A DNA stretch of 48,248 nt. Source: an uncultured eubacterium 1-6 (GTDB taxonomy: Bacteria; Bacillota; Clostridia; Lachnospirales; Lachnospiraceae). Positions within the stretch are counted from its first letter, which is position 1. Every line of letters starts with the position of its first letter. The stretch spans positions 49,056 through 97,303 of the forward strand of contig CAIFEZ010000014.1 of the NCBI GenBank assembly GCA_903789595.1. Direction: 5' to 3'. Shown in pieces: positions 30,913 to 39,628 of the stretch. Below the pieces are notes generated by a model. The model saw only the letters and a list, made by a program, of their open reading frames with translations. It was not told where the DNA came from and made no database searches. Made by a program: the position numbers and the translations under genes.

Positions 30913-33525
30913 ATGGATATGGACAGAAAAGACAGTAATACGGAACAAATGAAAGCGGGAAAATCAAAATCCGGGCGGCGAAGAGAAGAAAACACTTATG
31001 AATTCTCAGCCGACACGCGTGCCTTTGTTGAGAATATCCCGATTCCGCTCGCGGTCTACCAGTATATACGGGATCAGATCAGACCTCTCGCGGTTTCCAG
31101 GGCCTATCTCGACCTCTTTGGATACAGCAGCTGCCAGGAGGCTTTATACAGCCTCGGGAATGACCTGTACCGGAATGTTCACCCGGACGACATCGCCAGG
31201 ATGGAACAGAATTCCTATAGTTTCGCCACACAAGCCGGCGACTACGATATCGTCTTTCGAAACCGTAGAGAAGATCAGTCTGAATATCATGTGATTCATG
31301 GTACAGGCAGACACATTACGGTAGACGGAGCAAGTCTGGCGTTCATCACCTACACGGATGAGACGCGTGACGCGGGCGGCGATCAGATTGTAGAGGCGGT
31401 GCTGACGACGCTTTCGGACAAGTATTCCGCATCGGAAAGCGCGGAATTCGCAAAGCATTATGACAGTCTGACGGGACTGCAGAATACGGAGCGTTTCCTC
31501 GACTATTCGATGCCCGAGCTCGAGAAGATCTGGGAAAAAGGGCAGGTTTCCGTGGTCATGTACTTTGATCTGTGCGGACTGAAGAATTACAACAGCAGAT
31601 ATGGCCTTCAGGCCGGAGACAAACAGATCTGTGCGCTTGCGGAGCTGATCGGATCCTACTTCGGAAGGAACAGGACCTCACGATTTGAAAGCGACCACTT
31701 TGTCGCATATGCCGAGTACGACCGGATTGAAGCAAGACTGCAGGCGCTTTTTTCTCAGATGAAAGAGAAGGGCGGCGCGAATCATCTGGCCGTGAAGGTG
31801 GGAATTTTCAAATTTGCAAATGACGGCACGAGGCTGACCGACGCGTGCACCAGGGCCAGACTGACATGTGAATCCATTCCGCAGACAGCATCATCTGCGT
31901 TTGCCTGGTTTGACAGCAGTATTCTCGAGAAGACATCGCTGAAATTCCATGTCATGAGGAATTTTGAGAAGGCGCTGAAGAACGGATGGATCCATATCTA
32001 CTATCAGCCCATCATCCGCACCATGACGAAAACGGTGTGCAGCTGTGAGGCTCTGGCGAGGTGGGCGGATCCGGAATACGGCATGATTTCTCCGGGACAG
32101 TTCATCCCGGTGCTGGAGGAGACCGGACAGATATACAAACTGGACCTCTATATGCTCGAGCAGGCGTGCAGAGATTACGCGCGGATCGGAAAAAGCCGCG
32201 GCGGGAACGGGAGCGCGGGAGATCGCCCGATTCCGGTATCAGTGAATCTGTCACGGAATGATTTTCTGCACGATGATCTGCCGGAGGCCATCGACAGGAT
32301 CACGCAGAAGTACGGGGTACCGAGAGAATTCATCAATCTGGAAATCACAGAGAGCGCCTTTGTAAAGAATATAGAAAAGATCGATCCGTTCATCCGGCGG
32401 TTTCATCAGATGGGCTACAAGGTGTGGATGGATGATTTCGGATCCGGATATTCCTCTCTTGGCATCCTGAAAAAGTATCCTTTCGATGAGCTTAAGCTCG
32501 ATATGTCGTTTCTCCAGGAATTCGATGAAAAGTCCAGAAAGATCATTACATCCATCGTGAGGATGACGAAGGAACTGGGCATCTCCACGCTGGCCGAAGG
32601 TGTGGAAACGGAGGAGCAGTACTTTTTTCTGCGGGAAATCGGCTGCGAGAAGATTCAGGGCTATTATTTCGCGCGGCCGATGCCGGTCGGGGATATGCTT
32701 TCATACCTGAGGAGCAGAGGGCTTTCCATGGAACCGGCAGAATGGAGAGATTATTTTGAGAAGCTGAGCCGCATTGATTATCTCACGGACAAGACGCTCT
32801 GTGTCGTGGACGATGACGGCACCAGACTGAAGATTCTCTTTACGAATCGTGCCTACAGAGAGACTCTGGCCAGAGATCATGTGAACGATCTGAAGGATTG
32901 GGAGCGCAAGATGAATACGCCCGGGGATCCGATTCACATCTTCCACAGGCAGTACGCCGATCAGCAGCTCAGAAAGCAGAAGGGCCTGCAGGCTGCTGCA
33001 TATCCTTCGGGGGACCACTACATGCAGCTCACAGGGGCTGTGGAAGCGGTGCATGGAAACCATTATCTGTATACCGTCCATATCGAATATGTGGAAATAA
33101 ACGTAAAGAATTTCCAGCAGACAAAGGTCGAGGCGATGAGCGATCTCTATTATCTGTGCAACGATATCGCCATCTATGATATTGAGAACGACACGGTGGA
33201 GGGAGTCAAGTCGTCTCTGTCCGGCCAGCCGATGGGACTGGGCGTGGAACGGAAGAGCATGTCTTCCGTGATCAATGCCTGGAAGGACGCTTACTGCTTT
33301 CCCGCGGACCGGGATCGGTTCGCGAAATTCATGGATGCTGCAACGATGAAATCCCGCCTGGAGCACAATCAGAACGGCGCTCTGAGCGGTATGTTCCGCA
33401 GTATTACGGCGGATGGCGGGTACCGCTGGCTCCTTCATATCATCATGCCGATACAGAGATCGGATTTCAACAAGGCTCTGCACGTCACGTTCCGTGCGGG
33501 CTTCAACGAATCGCTGGTGCAGTAA
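30913..33525 (+). CDS. PAS / degenerate GGDEF / EAL protein, probable cyclic di-GMP phosphodiesterase
   Basis: About 870 residues. An N-terminal PAS domain (FVENIPIPLAVYQY ... VHPDD), then a GGDEF domain whose active motif is replaced by FESDHF, so it should not make cyclic di-GMP and may bind GTP as a sensor. The EAL domain is complete: CEALARW, VNLSRND, LEITESAF, MDDFGSGYSSL, ELKLDMSF and LAEGVETEEQ, so hydrolysis is expected. The last 230 residues look like another PAS-type region. No membrane helix. The start is uncertain: no strong ribosome site exists, and in-frame starts occur at 30820 (GTG), 30826 and 30913. It lies 230 bp after the diguanylate cyclase gene, forming an opposing enzyme pair. 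Confidence 0.85.
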   Translation: MDMDRKDSNTEQMKAGKSKSGRRREENTYEFSADTRAFVENIPIPLAVYQYIRDQIRPLAVSRAYLDLFGYSSCQEALYSLGNDLYRNVHPDDIARMEQNSYSFATQAGDYDIVFRNRREDQSEYHVIHGTGRHITVDGASLAFITYTDETRDAGGDQIVEAVLTTLSDKYSASESAEFAKHYDSLTGLQNTERFLDYSMPELEKIWEKGQVSVVMYFDLCGLKNYNSRYGLQAGDKQICALAELIGSYFGRNRTSRFESDHFVAYAEYDRIEARLQALFSQMKEKGGANHLAVKVGIFKFANDGTRLTDACTRARLTCESIPQTASSAFAWFDSSILEKTSLKFHVMRNFEKALKNGWIHIYYQPIIRTMTKTVCSCEALARWADPEYGMISPGQFIPVLEETGQIYKLDLYMLEQACRDYARIGKSRGGNGSAGDRPIPVSVNLSRNDFLHDDLPEAIDRITQKYGVPREFINLEITESAFVKNIEKIDPFIRRFHQMGYKVWMDDFGSGYSSLGILKKYPFDELKLDMSFLQEFDEKSRKIITSIVRMTKELGISTLAEGVETEEQYFFLREIGCEKIQGYYFARPMPVGDMLSYLRSRGLSMEPAEWRDYFEKLSRIDYLTDKTLCVVDDDGTRLKILFTNRAYRETLARDHVNDLKDWERKMNTPGDPIHIFHRQYADQQLRKQKGLQAAAYPSGDHYMQLTGAVEAVHGNHYLYTVHIEYVEINVKNFQQTKVEAMSDLYYLCNDIAIYDIENDTVEGVKSSLSGQPMGLGVERKSMSSVINAWKDAYCFPADRDRFAKFMDAATMKSRLEHNQNGALSGMFRSITADGGYRWLLHIIMPIQRSDFNKALHVTFRAGFNESLVQ

Positions 33526-33613
33526 GCGGATATCTGAGGCAGGGTTCTTATGTATGTGCGGATAAGGGGCTGGCATAGAAAATAATCTGCATGATTTCGA
33601 TAGGGAGGTGCCT

Positions 33614-34315
33614 ATGGAACTGATTCGCTTTGAGCATGTATACAAGACGTATGGCCAGGGAGATGGACAGGTGCACGCCCTCGATGATGTGTCGTTTACC
33701 GTGAAGGAGGGAGAGTTCTGCGTCCTTCTGGGGGCTTCGGGAGCCGGCAAGACGACGCTGCTGAATCTGCTGGGAGGCATGGACCGGGTGAGCTCCGGCA
33801 CCATCCTTTTTGACGGGAGAGAGGTCTCTGCCATGAAGGAGAAGGCTCTCGTGGAGTACAGGCGCCGGGATGTGGACTTTGTCTTTCAGTTCTACAATCT
33901 GATTCCGAGTCTGACAGCCCTGGAGAATGTGGAGATCGCTGCGATGCTCTGTGATCATCCGATTCCGGCGGATCAGGCCCTGGCCATGGTCGGTCTGTCA
34001 AAAAGGGCGGGAAACTTCCCTTCTCAGCTCTCCGGCGGAGAACAGCAGAGAGTTGCGATTGCCAGAGCTCTTGCGAAGAACCCGAGGATGCTCCTGTGCG
34101 ATGAGCCGACGGGCGCGCTGGATTTTGTGACCGGGAAGGCGGTTCTGAAGATGCTGTACGATCTTGGAAGAGAGAACGATACCACGGTTCTCATGATCAC
34201 GCACAACTCGGCGATCGCCCAGATGGCGGACCGTGTTCTCCGGATTCAGTCCGGACGGATTGTGGCAGATGAGGTCAACGATCATCCGAAGAAGGCGGAG
34301 GAACTCGAATGGTGA
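33614..34315 (+). CDS. ABC transporter ATP-binding protein, MacB/LolD type
   Basis: 233 residues. Walker A LLGASGAGKTT, Q-loop FQFYNLIP, signature LSGGEQQRVAIARALAK, Walker B MLLCDEPTGALD and H-loop MITHN are all present. This MacB/LolD/SalX class works with FtsX-type permeases as mechanotransmitters or peptide/antibiotic exporters, not as importers. Start at ATG 33614 following GGGAGG; an in-frame GTG two codons earlier overlaps the ribosome site. It overlaps the permease gene by 7 bp. Confidence 0.93.
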   Translation: MELIRFEHVYKTYGQGDGQVHALDDVSFTVKEGEFCVLLGASGAGKTTLLNLLGGMDRVSSGTILFDGREVSAMKEKALVEYRRRDVDFVFQFYNLIPSLTALENVEIAAMLCDHPIPADQALAMVGLSKRAGNFPSQLSGGEQQRVAIARALAKNPRMLLCDEPTGALDFVTGKAVLKMLYDLGRENDTTVLMITHNSAIAQMADRVLRIQSGRIVADEVNDHPKKAEELEW

Positions 34316-37035
34316 GACAGGGGAAGACGGCCGGGAAACTGGCGCGCCGCAGCATTCTTGCCCAGAAGAAGAGGTATTTCGCGATTCTTCTGATCGTGCT
34401 GCTGTCCGTGGGCTTTCTCTCGGGCCTCAAGGTAACAAAGGAGCAGATGTGGGATGCGGCGGGGCGGTACCTCGCATCCGCAAATATGTATGACTACAGG
34501 GTCTATTCCACCCTTGGCTTTTCCGGGGAGGATATTGTAAGGCTTAGAGAGGTTCCCGAAATCTATGATGCGGAAGGAGAAAAAACCGCGGATGTGATCT
34601 TGGATTTTTCGGGGACTGCAAGGGACTATCAGGTACTGTCGCTTCCGGAGAGGATCAATGTTCCGAGTCTGTACGCGGGACGCCTCCCCGAGAAGGAGAC
34701 CGAGTGTCTTGCGGATCACCGCGCGTTTTCAGAGAGTGATATCGGCAGGACGATCACGGTTTCGCAGGACAATGACGCGGACACAAAAGGTCTTCTCGCT
34801 CATGACACCTATACGATTGTCGGCCTTGTGAACTCGCCGCTGTTTCTCTCTTCCGACAGAGGGAGCGCTTCCGACGGGACGGGAGAGCGCGCGGGCTATC
34901 TGTATCTTCCTGCGGATAATTTTATTTCGGATTATTATACCGGTGCGGACCTGGTGCTGAATCCTGACAGCAAAGAAAAGGAGCCGGACGAGATCTTCGG
35001 GACGGCATATGAGGATTTGACCGCAAAATATCAGGACGATGTCGAGAAGGAGGCAAAGGCCCTATCGGAGAGCCGGTACGAGAGCATACTTTCTGAGATT
35101 AAAGCGGCTGCCGCAGCCGCAGCACAGAAGACAGCCGCTGCACAGAACGCAGCCGCAGCACAGAATACAGCAGCCACAAAGAACGCAGCCACAGCACAGA
35201 ATACAGCAGTCGGACAGAACGCAGCCACAGCACAGAATACAGCAGCCGGACAGAATGCAGCCGCAGATCGGGCGGCCACAGGTTCGGCACCGATTGAAAG
35301 TATTGACACAGAAGACTCTGGCACTTCAGAAGCAGCTGCACAGGGAGCTGCGGAAAATAGCGTGGCGGAACCGAAGGTTTATGTTCTCACCCGCAGTGAA
35401 AACGCGGGGTATGTGAGCTTTGAAAGCGACACGTCGATCATCCACTCGATCGCGAATATATTTCCGCTGTTTTTCATAATTATTGCGCTGCTGGTGTGCG
35501 TCACGACCATGCTTCGAATGGTGGAGGAGGAGCGCGGACAGATCGGTACGCTGAAGGCACTCGGGTATTCGGAAAGTGCCATCACCGGCAAGTACATGCG
35601 GTATGCGCTGAGCGCCGCCGTTCTCGGCTGGGCGGGAGGCTTTTTCCCGGGGACGTATTTTCTGCCCCGTGGGTTCTGGGCGGCATATTCCACGCTTTAC
35701 GATTTAATCGGACTGCGCTATCTCTTTGACGGCAGACTGGCGGCGGTGACGCTCCTCGTCACAGTCCTTTCGATCGGACTCGGCACTTTTGGAGCCTGTG
35801 TGCGGGTGATGCGGGAGACTCCGGCATCTCTGATTCGTCCGAAGTCGGCAAAGCCCGGGAAGCGGATTCTCCTGGAGTACTGCACGCCGATCTGGAAGAG
35901 GCTGTCGTTTCTGCGAAAGGCGGCGCTCCGGAATATGCTTCGATACAAGATCCGGATGCTCATGATGCTGGTGGGCATCGGATGTTCCGGCGCGCTGGTG
36001 GTCACGGTCTTCGGCGTCCGGGATTCGATGGCACATATCGGAAGTCAGCAGTATGACGGTGTCCAGATCTATCAGCTCGAATGTACGATTGATACGGATC
36101 AGAAGGCTCTGGGGGACATCACTAAAGAGGCGGAAGCGACGGATGGCGTCACGAGGGTCCTGCCGGCCTGGAGCAAGGTCGTGGATGTTTCCTCAAAGAC
36201 CTCGTCGATGAGCTCTGTGAGCCTCTACGCCTTTGAGGATGGAGCGGATCTGTCCGGTTTCTGGACGCTTTCGGACGCTTCGGACGGCGCGTCTCTGTCT
36301 CTGCCGGCGGACGGATCGGCCCTTGTCTCCGGACGTCTGGCAGAGAAGCTCGGGCTGTCGGAGGGAACAAGATTTACGGTTTCCGAGGAGGCGCTGACGC
36401 TTCGGGCGGGGCGTACCTTTGTCAATTACATCGGAAATTTTCTCGTGACCTCGCAGAAAACCTACGAGGATCTCTTCGGAGAGGCAAAACCGAACACGCT
36501 TCTTGTCTGCACCGGAAATCTCTCCGCCGGACAGGAACAGTCTCTGGCAGAAAAGCTGAGCAAGCTTATGGGTGTGACAGGTATCACAAGACTCTCCGAG
36601 AGCCGGGCGAAGGTAGACAGGTCTGTGGCCTGCTTGAATTACATCATATGGCTGATCATCGCCTTTGCCGGAGCACTCTCTTTTATCGTGATTTTTAACC
36701 TTACCAACATCAATCTGGAGGAGAGAAGCAGGGAGATCGCAACGGTAGAGGTGCTTGGATTTACCCCTGCTGAGGTGCGTTTCTATGTCCTTCGGGAAAA
36801 CCTGGTTCTGTCCTTCATTGCGGGAATCCTTGGCATTCCGCTCGGAATCGTCTGTACCCACGCGGTGATGAACCGGATTCTCCTCGATAACATGACTTAT
36901 CACATTACAGTGCGGCCGTTGAGCTGTGTACTGTCACTGATCATCACCGTACTGTTCGCGGTGATTGTCAATTTCCTGATGCGTCGGCAGATCCGTCGCA
37001 TCAATATGGCCGAGTCGCTCAAGGCGGTGGAGTAA
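34309..37035 (+). CDS. FtsX-like ABC permease with Ala-rich repeat linker
   Basis: 908 residues with two FtsX/MacB-type halves. First half: helix YFAILLIVLLSVGFLSGL, a large outer domain (about 50-370), then three helices beginning at SIANIFPLFFIIIALLVCV. Second half: helix MLMMLVGIGCSGALVV, a second outer domain, then three helices ending in LSLIITVLFAVIVNF. The first outer domain contains a low-complexity linker of Ala, Gln, Asn and Thr (about residues 264-325). In each half the conserved EERGQIGTLKALG / ERSREIATVEVLG coupling segment touches the ATPase. Substrate unknown; no sensor kinase is adjacent. The gene end is duplicated downstream. Confidence 0.9.
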   Translation: MVRQGKTAGKLARRSILAQKKRYFAILLIVLLSVGFLSGLKVTKEQMWDAAGRYLASANMYDYRVYSTLGFSGEDIVRLREVPEIYDAEGEKTADVILDFSGTARDYQVLSLPERINVPSLYAGRLPEKETECLADHRAFSESDIGRTITVSQDNDADTKGLLAHDTYTIVGLVNSPLFLSSDRGSASDGTGERAGYLYLPADNFISDYYTGADLVLNPDSKEKEPDEIFGTAYEDLTAKYQDDVEKEAKALSESRYESILSEIKAAAAAAAQKTAAAQNAAAAQNTAATKNAATAQNTAVGQNAATAQNTAAGQNAAADRAATGSAPIESIDTEDSGTSEAAAQGAAENSVAEPKVYVLTRSENAGYVSFESDTSIIHSIANIFPLFFIIIALLVCVTTMLRMVEEERGQIGTLKALGYSESAITGKYMRYALSAAVLGWAGGFFPGTYFLPRGFWAAYSTLYDLIGLRYLFDGRLAAVTLLVTVLSIGLGTFGACVRVMRETPASLIRPKSAKPGKRILLEYCTPIWKRLSFLRKAALRNMLRYKIRMLMMLVGIGCSGALVVTVFGVRDSMAHIGSQQYDGVQIYQLECTIDTDQKALGDITKEAEATDGVTRVLPAWSKVVDVSSKTSSMSSVSLYAFEDGADLSGFWTLSDASDGASLSLPADGSALVSGRLAEKLGLSEGTRFTVSEEALTLRAGRTFVNYIGNFLVTSQKTYEDLFGEAKPNTLLVCTGNLSAGQEQSLAEKLSKLMGVTGITRLSESRAKVDRSVACLNYIIWLIIAFAGALSFIVIFNLTNINLEERSREIATVEVLGFTPAEVRFYVLRENLVLSFIAGILGIPLGIVCTHAVMNRILLDNMTYHITVRPLSCVLSLIITVLFAVIVNFLMRRQIRRINMAESLKAVE
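35100..35280. repeat. in-gene 36-bp repeats coding for an Ala/Gln/Asn linker
   Basis: Within the permease gene, units coding for AAQNTAATKNAAT, AQNTAVGQNAAT and AQNTAAGQNAAA repeat every 36 bp (12 residues), preceded by shorter Ala-rich units. CACAGCACAGAATACAGCAG recurs. Length changes in multiples of three would alter only linker length. Confidence 0.85.
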
Positions 37036-37091
37036 CAGAGCATTCCTATGTACGAGCCGCTGAAGGCGGCGGAGTAACGGTGCATTCCTAT
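37009..37091. repeat. 42-bp post-stop duplication of the permease gene end
   Basis: GAGTCGCTCAAGGCGGTGGA at 37012 (coding, followed by the TAA stop) is repeated as GAGCCGCTGAAGGCGGCGGA at 37054, again followed by TAA and then GTGCATTCCTAT. The offset is 42 bp. Confidence 0.88.
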
Positions 37092-37213
37092 CGGCAGGTT
37101 ATGCCTTCTATGATCCGGATACTTATTCCGGGGTGGATCAGTTCTTCCGTCATATCGATGATCTGATGTATCGGGAGAAAAAATCTCATCATGCCGTGCG
37201 GTGCACGATCTAA
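37091..37213 (+). pseudogene. 3' stub of a GGDEF-domain gene
   Basis: The frame from 37091 reads SAGYAFYDPDTYSGVDQFF, then RHIDDLMYREKKSHH and stops at 37211-37213. This is the C-terminal end of a diguanylate cyclase domain (SiGyA.yd....d....ad..mY.eK). No GGDEF motif or start remains. Confidence 0.8.
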
Positions 37214-37227
37214 CCGGCGGTTCTTCG

Positions 37228-37586
37228 TTATTTTTTCTTCGGATGCTTCTTCATGTGCTTGGTCATCCAGATAAAATACGCGATGTTGAGCAGGATTCCG
37301 AAGGACGTTGATGTCGGGGACGCGAGGCCGATCGCGGTCAGGCTGGCGTTCGGCCGTATGCTCATGCAGTAGGAGAGCGGCAGCCGAACCAGGAAGGTCT
37401 GTGCCAGTCCCTGAAACATGGTCCAGACCGTTTTTTCATGTCCGTTGAAATATCCGAGGAAGCTGAACAGAACCGCCGTGACGATGGTCTCCGGGGCAAA
37501 GCCGCGAAGATATTCGTAACCCTTGTTCACGACGGCGGCGTCGGTGGTGAAGATTCCGCATACGGGTTCTTCGCTTTTTCGTTCAA
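37228..37586 (-). pseudogene. MATE efflux pump gene with large internal deletion
   Basis: The minus-strand start is TTG at 37586 with AAGGAGGAG upstream, giving MNEKAKNPYAES, a typical MATE N-terminus. Immediately afterwards, in another frame, GIFTTDAAVVNKGYEYLRGF begins and continues for about 110 residues as the C-terminal part of a MATE transporter (ETIVTAVLFSFLGYFNGH, LVRLPLSYCMSI, NASLTAIGLASPT). Some 300 codons in between are missing. The C-terminal part contains three or four hydrophobic helices but no transporter can result. It lies directly downstream of the MarR gene, which presumably regulated it. Confidence 0.85.
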
Positions 37587-37591
37587 TTTTC

Positions 37592-38026
37592 TCACTCCTC
37601 CTTCAGTGCATCCGAAACAGCGTATATAGTTTCTATCATTGTCCGGATGTTCCCTTCATTCAGCTTATCCATTTTCACGGACAGAGTGGAGAAATACTCC
37701 TCTACATATTTCCGGTAAATCATCATCGCGCGGTCCGTCGCATGGATATGGATGACACGGCCGTCTTTCGGATCACCGGTCTTCTCGATCAGTCCCAGTT
37801 TCTCCATGCGGTTCAGTGTGCGCGTCACACCGGGGCGCGGCAGATTCATGCGCTGGCTGATATCTGTGACGCACACATCCCGTCCCTCTTCTGTAAGTGC
37901 CACGATGGCGTCCAGCGTCGTGATGTGTGAGGAGACAATTCCCTCCGGGATCTCCGGAAGCTTTTCCCATACTCTCTTTGCCTCATGGAAGGCGTCGATG
38001 ACTTTCTTGGCTGTCTGAATATCCAT
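37592..38026 (-). CDS. MarR-family transcriptional regulator
   Basis: 144 residues with the MarR winged helix: LTEEGRDVCVTDISQRMNLP, RPGVTRTLNRMEKLGLIEKT, then wing residues DPKDGRVIHIHATD and a dimerisation helix. Start at 38026 (ATG; GGGAG seven bases upstream); an ATG eight codons earlier has no ribosome site. A strong promoter on the same strand is at 38069-38097, and a small palindrome lies between promoter and start, suggesting autoregulation. Its former partner, a MATE pump gene, is deleted. Confidence 0.88.
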   Translation of the reverse strand: MDIQTAKKVIDAFHEAKRVWEKLPEIPEGIVSSHITTLDAIVALTEEGRDVCVTDISQRMNLPRPGVTRTLNRMEKLGLIEKTGDPKDGRVIHIHATDRAMMIYRKYVEEYFSTLSVKMDKLNEGNIRTMIETIYAVSDALKEE

Positions 38027-38056
38027 ATTACACTCCCAAGTAAATAACACAGGTAA

Positions 38057-38097
38057 ATACCATCGGTAACTATATGGCGTTGCCGGATATTTGTCAA
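38057..38097 (-). promoter_or_regulatory. marR promoter and candidate operator
   Basis: On the minus strand TTGACA (38097-38092), a 17-bp spacer and TATAGT (38074-38069). Immediately downstream is TACCGATGGTA (38068-38058), a TACC-N3-GGTA palindrome that could be the MarR operator. Confidence 0.7.
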
Positions 38098-38391
38098 CTG
38101 GAGAAGTCCAGATCGTGAAGACGTACCGGGGAAGCAGAGGCAGCGGAGAGATTCTGCTCGCCTGCGTCTTCGGACAAAACGCCAGTTTTCGTCCTGTATT
38201 TTTTGAAGTTTATTGAAAGTATACAAATCATCAATGAATATTCTGTTGACTATTGAGACTTGATAGTTTCGATACGCAACCATATGATTAAATTATAGAA
38301 CGAAAAGATCTCTTCAATAAACAAAAAACGATAATATCTGCACAATGCATTTCTTGTTCATACGTGGAGAAAAGAAAAATTTATTATTGAA

Positions 38392-38435
38392 GACTCTTTC
38401 ATCATCGAAGAAACAGAAACGATGGTGAAAGAGTC
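38392..38435 (+). other. 16-bp stem hairpin before the alpha/beta hydrolase
   Basis: GACTCTTTCATCATCG (38392-38407) pairs with CGATGGTGAAAGAGTC (38420-38435), one G-T pair, 12-nt A-rich loop, 38 bp before the hydrolase start. No T tract follows, so it is more likely a leader structure or binding site than a terminator. The rest of the 38100-38391 gap is A+T-rich and holds no gene I can support. Confidence 0.6.
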
Positions 38436-38473
38436 ATAGTACATTTTACATTTCATATCGGGGGTGGTTTTTT

Positions 38474-39391
38474 ATGAAGGAACTCTATTTACCGTCTACA
38501 GACCAGAAGAACAAATTGCACGTCGTGATCTGGGAACCGGAAGCGGAACCGAAAGCAATTCTGCAGATTTCACACGGCATGGTTGAGTATGTAGAACGAT
38601 TCGCCGGATTTGCCGGCTGGCTGAACCAGCAGGGGATTCTGGTGATCGGAAATGATCATCTGGGTCACGGCAAAACGGCGAGCTGCGACGAGGATCTTGG
38701 CTATATCGGTGCTGAAAAGAGCAAAACCATAGTGGATGATCTTCATTCGGTAACCGTCAATGCGAAGATGAAATACGGAAAGATCCCGTACTTCCTGTTC
38801 GGACACAGCATGGGCTCTTTTCTGGCGAGAAGATATCTGATGACCTATGGTGACGAATTGGACGGCGCGATTCTTTCGGGAACCGGTTATACGCCGACCT
38901 CTGTACTGAATGTCGCCGGTTTTGTGGCGGGCTGGCTGAAGATGATCCACGGAGAGCGTTACCGTTCCCCGTTTTTGAAGAAGCTTTCCTTTACAGGATA
39001 TCTGGATCACATCGAGAATCCGCGCACACCGAATGACTGGCTGACCCACGACGAGGCGATCGTGGACATATACAATGCGGACAAGTTTTGCACCTATACG
39101 TTCACCATAAACGGATATCAGACGCTCTTTGGTACGCTGCGCTATATTCAGAAGCCGAAGAATATGGAAAAAATTCCGAAGGATGTGCCGATCCTGCTGA
39201 TTTCAGGCAAGGAGGATCCGGTCGGCTCCTACGGAGAAGGCGTGAAGAAGGTTTATGAAAGCTATCAGGCAGCCGGAATCAAGGATGTCAGCATGCACCT
39301 GTACGAGGGCAAACGGCATGAGCTGACGAATGAGATCGGAAAAGAAGAAGTCTTTGAAGATGTAAAAGAGTGGATGTTCAAGCATATGTGA
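38474..39391 (+). CDS. alpha/beta hydrolase, monoacylglycerol-lipase-like (serine aminopeptidase S33 type)
   Basis: 305 residues. The oxyanion segment ILQISHGMVEYVERF and NDHLGHGKT, the nucleophile elbow FGHSMGSF (Ser about 115), the acid in LISGKEDPVG and the His in GKRHELTNE complete the triad. No signal peptide, so cytosolic. The family hydrolyses monoacylglycerols, lysophospholipids or other esters; the precise substrate is unknown. Start at ATG 38474 with GGGGGTGG upstream. The end of the gene, GAGTGGATGTTCAAGCATAT plus TGA, is repeated three more times downstream. Confidence 0.9.
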   Translation: MKELYLPSTDQKNKLHVVIWEPEAEPKAILQISHGMVEYVERFAGFAGWLNQQGILVIGNDHLGHGKTASCDEDLGYIGAEKSKTIVDDLHSVTVNAKMKYGKIPYFLFGHSMGSFLARRYLMTYGDELDGAILSGTGYTPTSVLNVAGFVAGWLKMIHGERYRSPFLKKLSFTGYLDHIENPRTPNDWLTHDEAIVDIYNADKFCTYTFTINGYQTLFGTLRYIQKPKNMEKIPKDVPILLISGKEDPVGSYGEGVKKVYESYQAAGIKDVSMHLYEGKRHELTNEIGKEEVFEDVKEWMFKHM

Positions 39392-39487
39392 GAGGTAAGG
39401 GAGTGGATATTCAAGCATATATGAGATGTAAGGAGTGGATGTTCAAGCGCATGTGAGAGGTAAAGGAGTGGATATTTATCCATATGT
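39362..39487. repeat. 32/33-bp post-stop repeat echoing the hydrolase gene end
   Basis: GAGTGGAT(A/G)TT starts at 39368 (coding), 39401, 39433 and 39466, spacing 33, 32 and 33 bp. The first three units end in CATATGTGAGAGGTAA-type sequence, with the first TGA being the true stop. The following gap to 39628 has TATAAT at about 39490 as a possible promoter element for the next gene. Confidence 0.88.
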
Positions 39488-39628
39488 AAGTTATAATATA
39501 CAGTACTAGTAACGAGAATTCTTTAAGATCGGAACGGCAGAATTCAGCCGCAGACAGCAAGAAAGTTCTTCCTGAGGGACGGCTCTCTTCTGACCCTGAA
39601 TGTTTCATCTGGGAAAGCGTGTGCAAAT

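Noticed and set aside
37846-38283. 145-codon minus-strand frame overlapping the MarR gene start
   Set aside because: It overlaps MarR in another frame and crosses its promoter; the composition is not protein-like.
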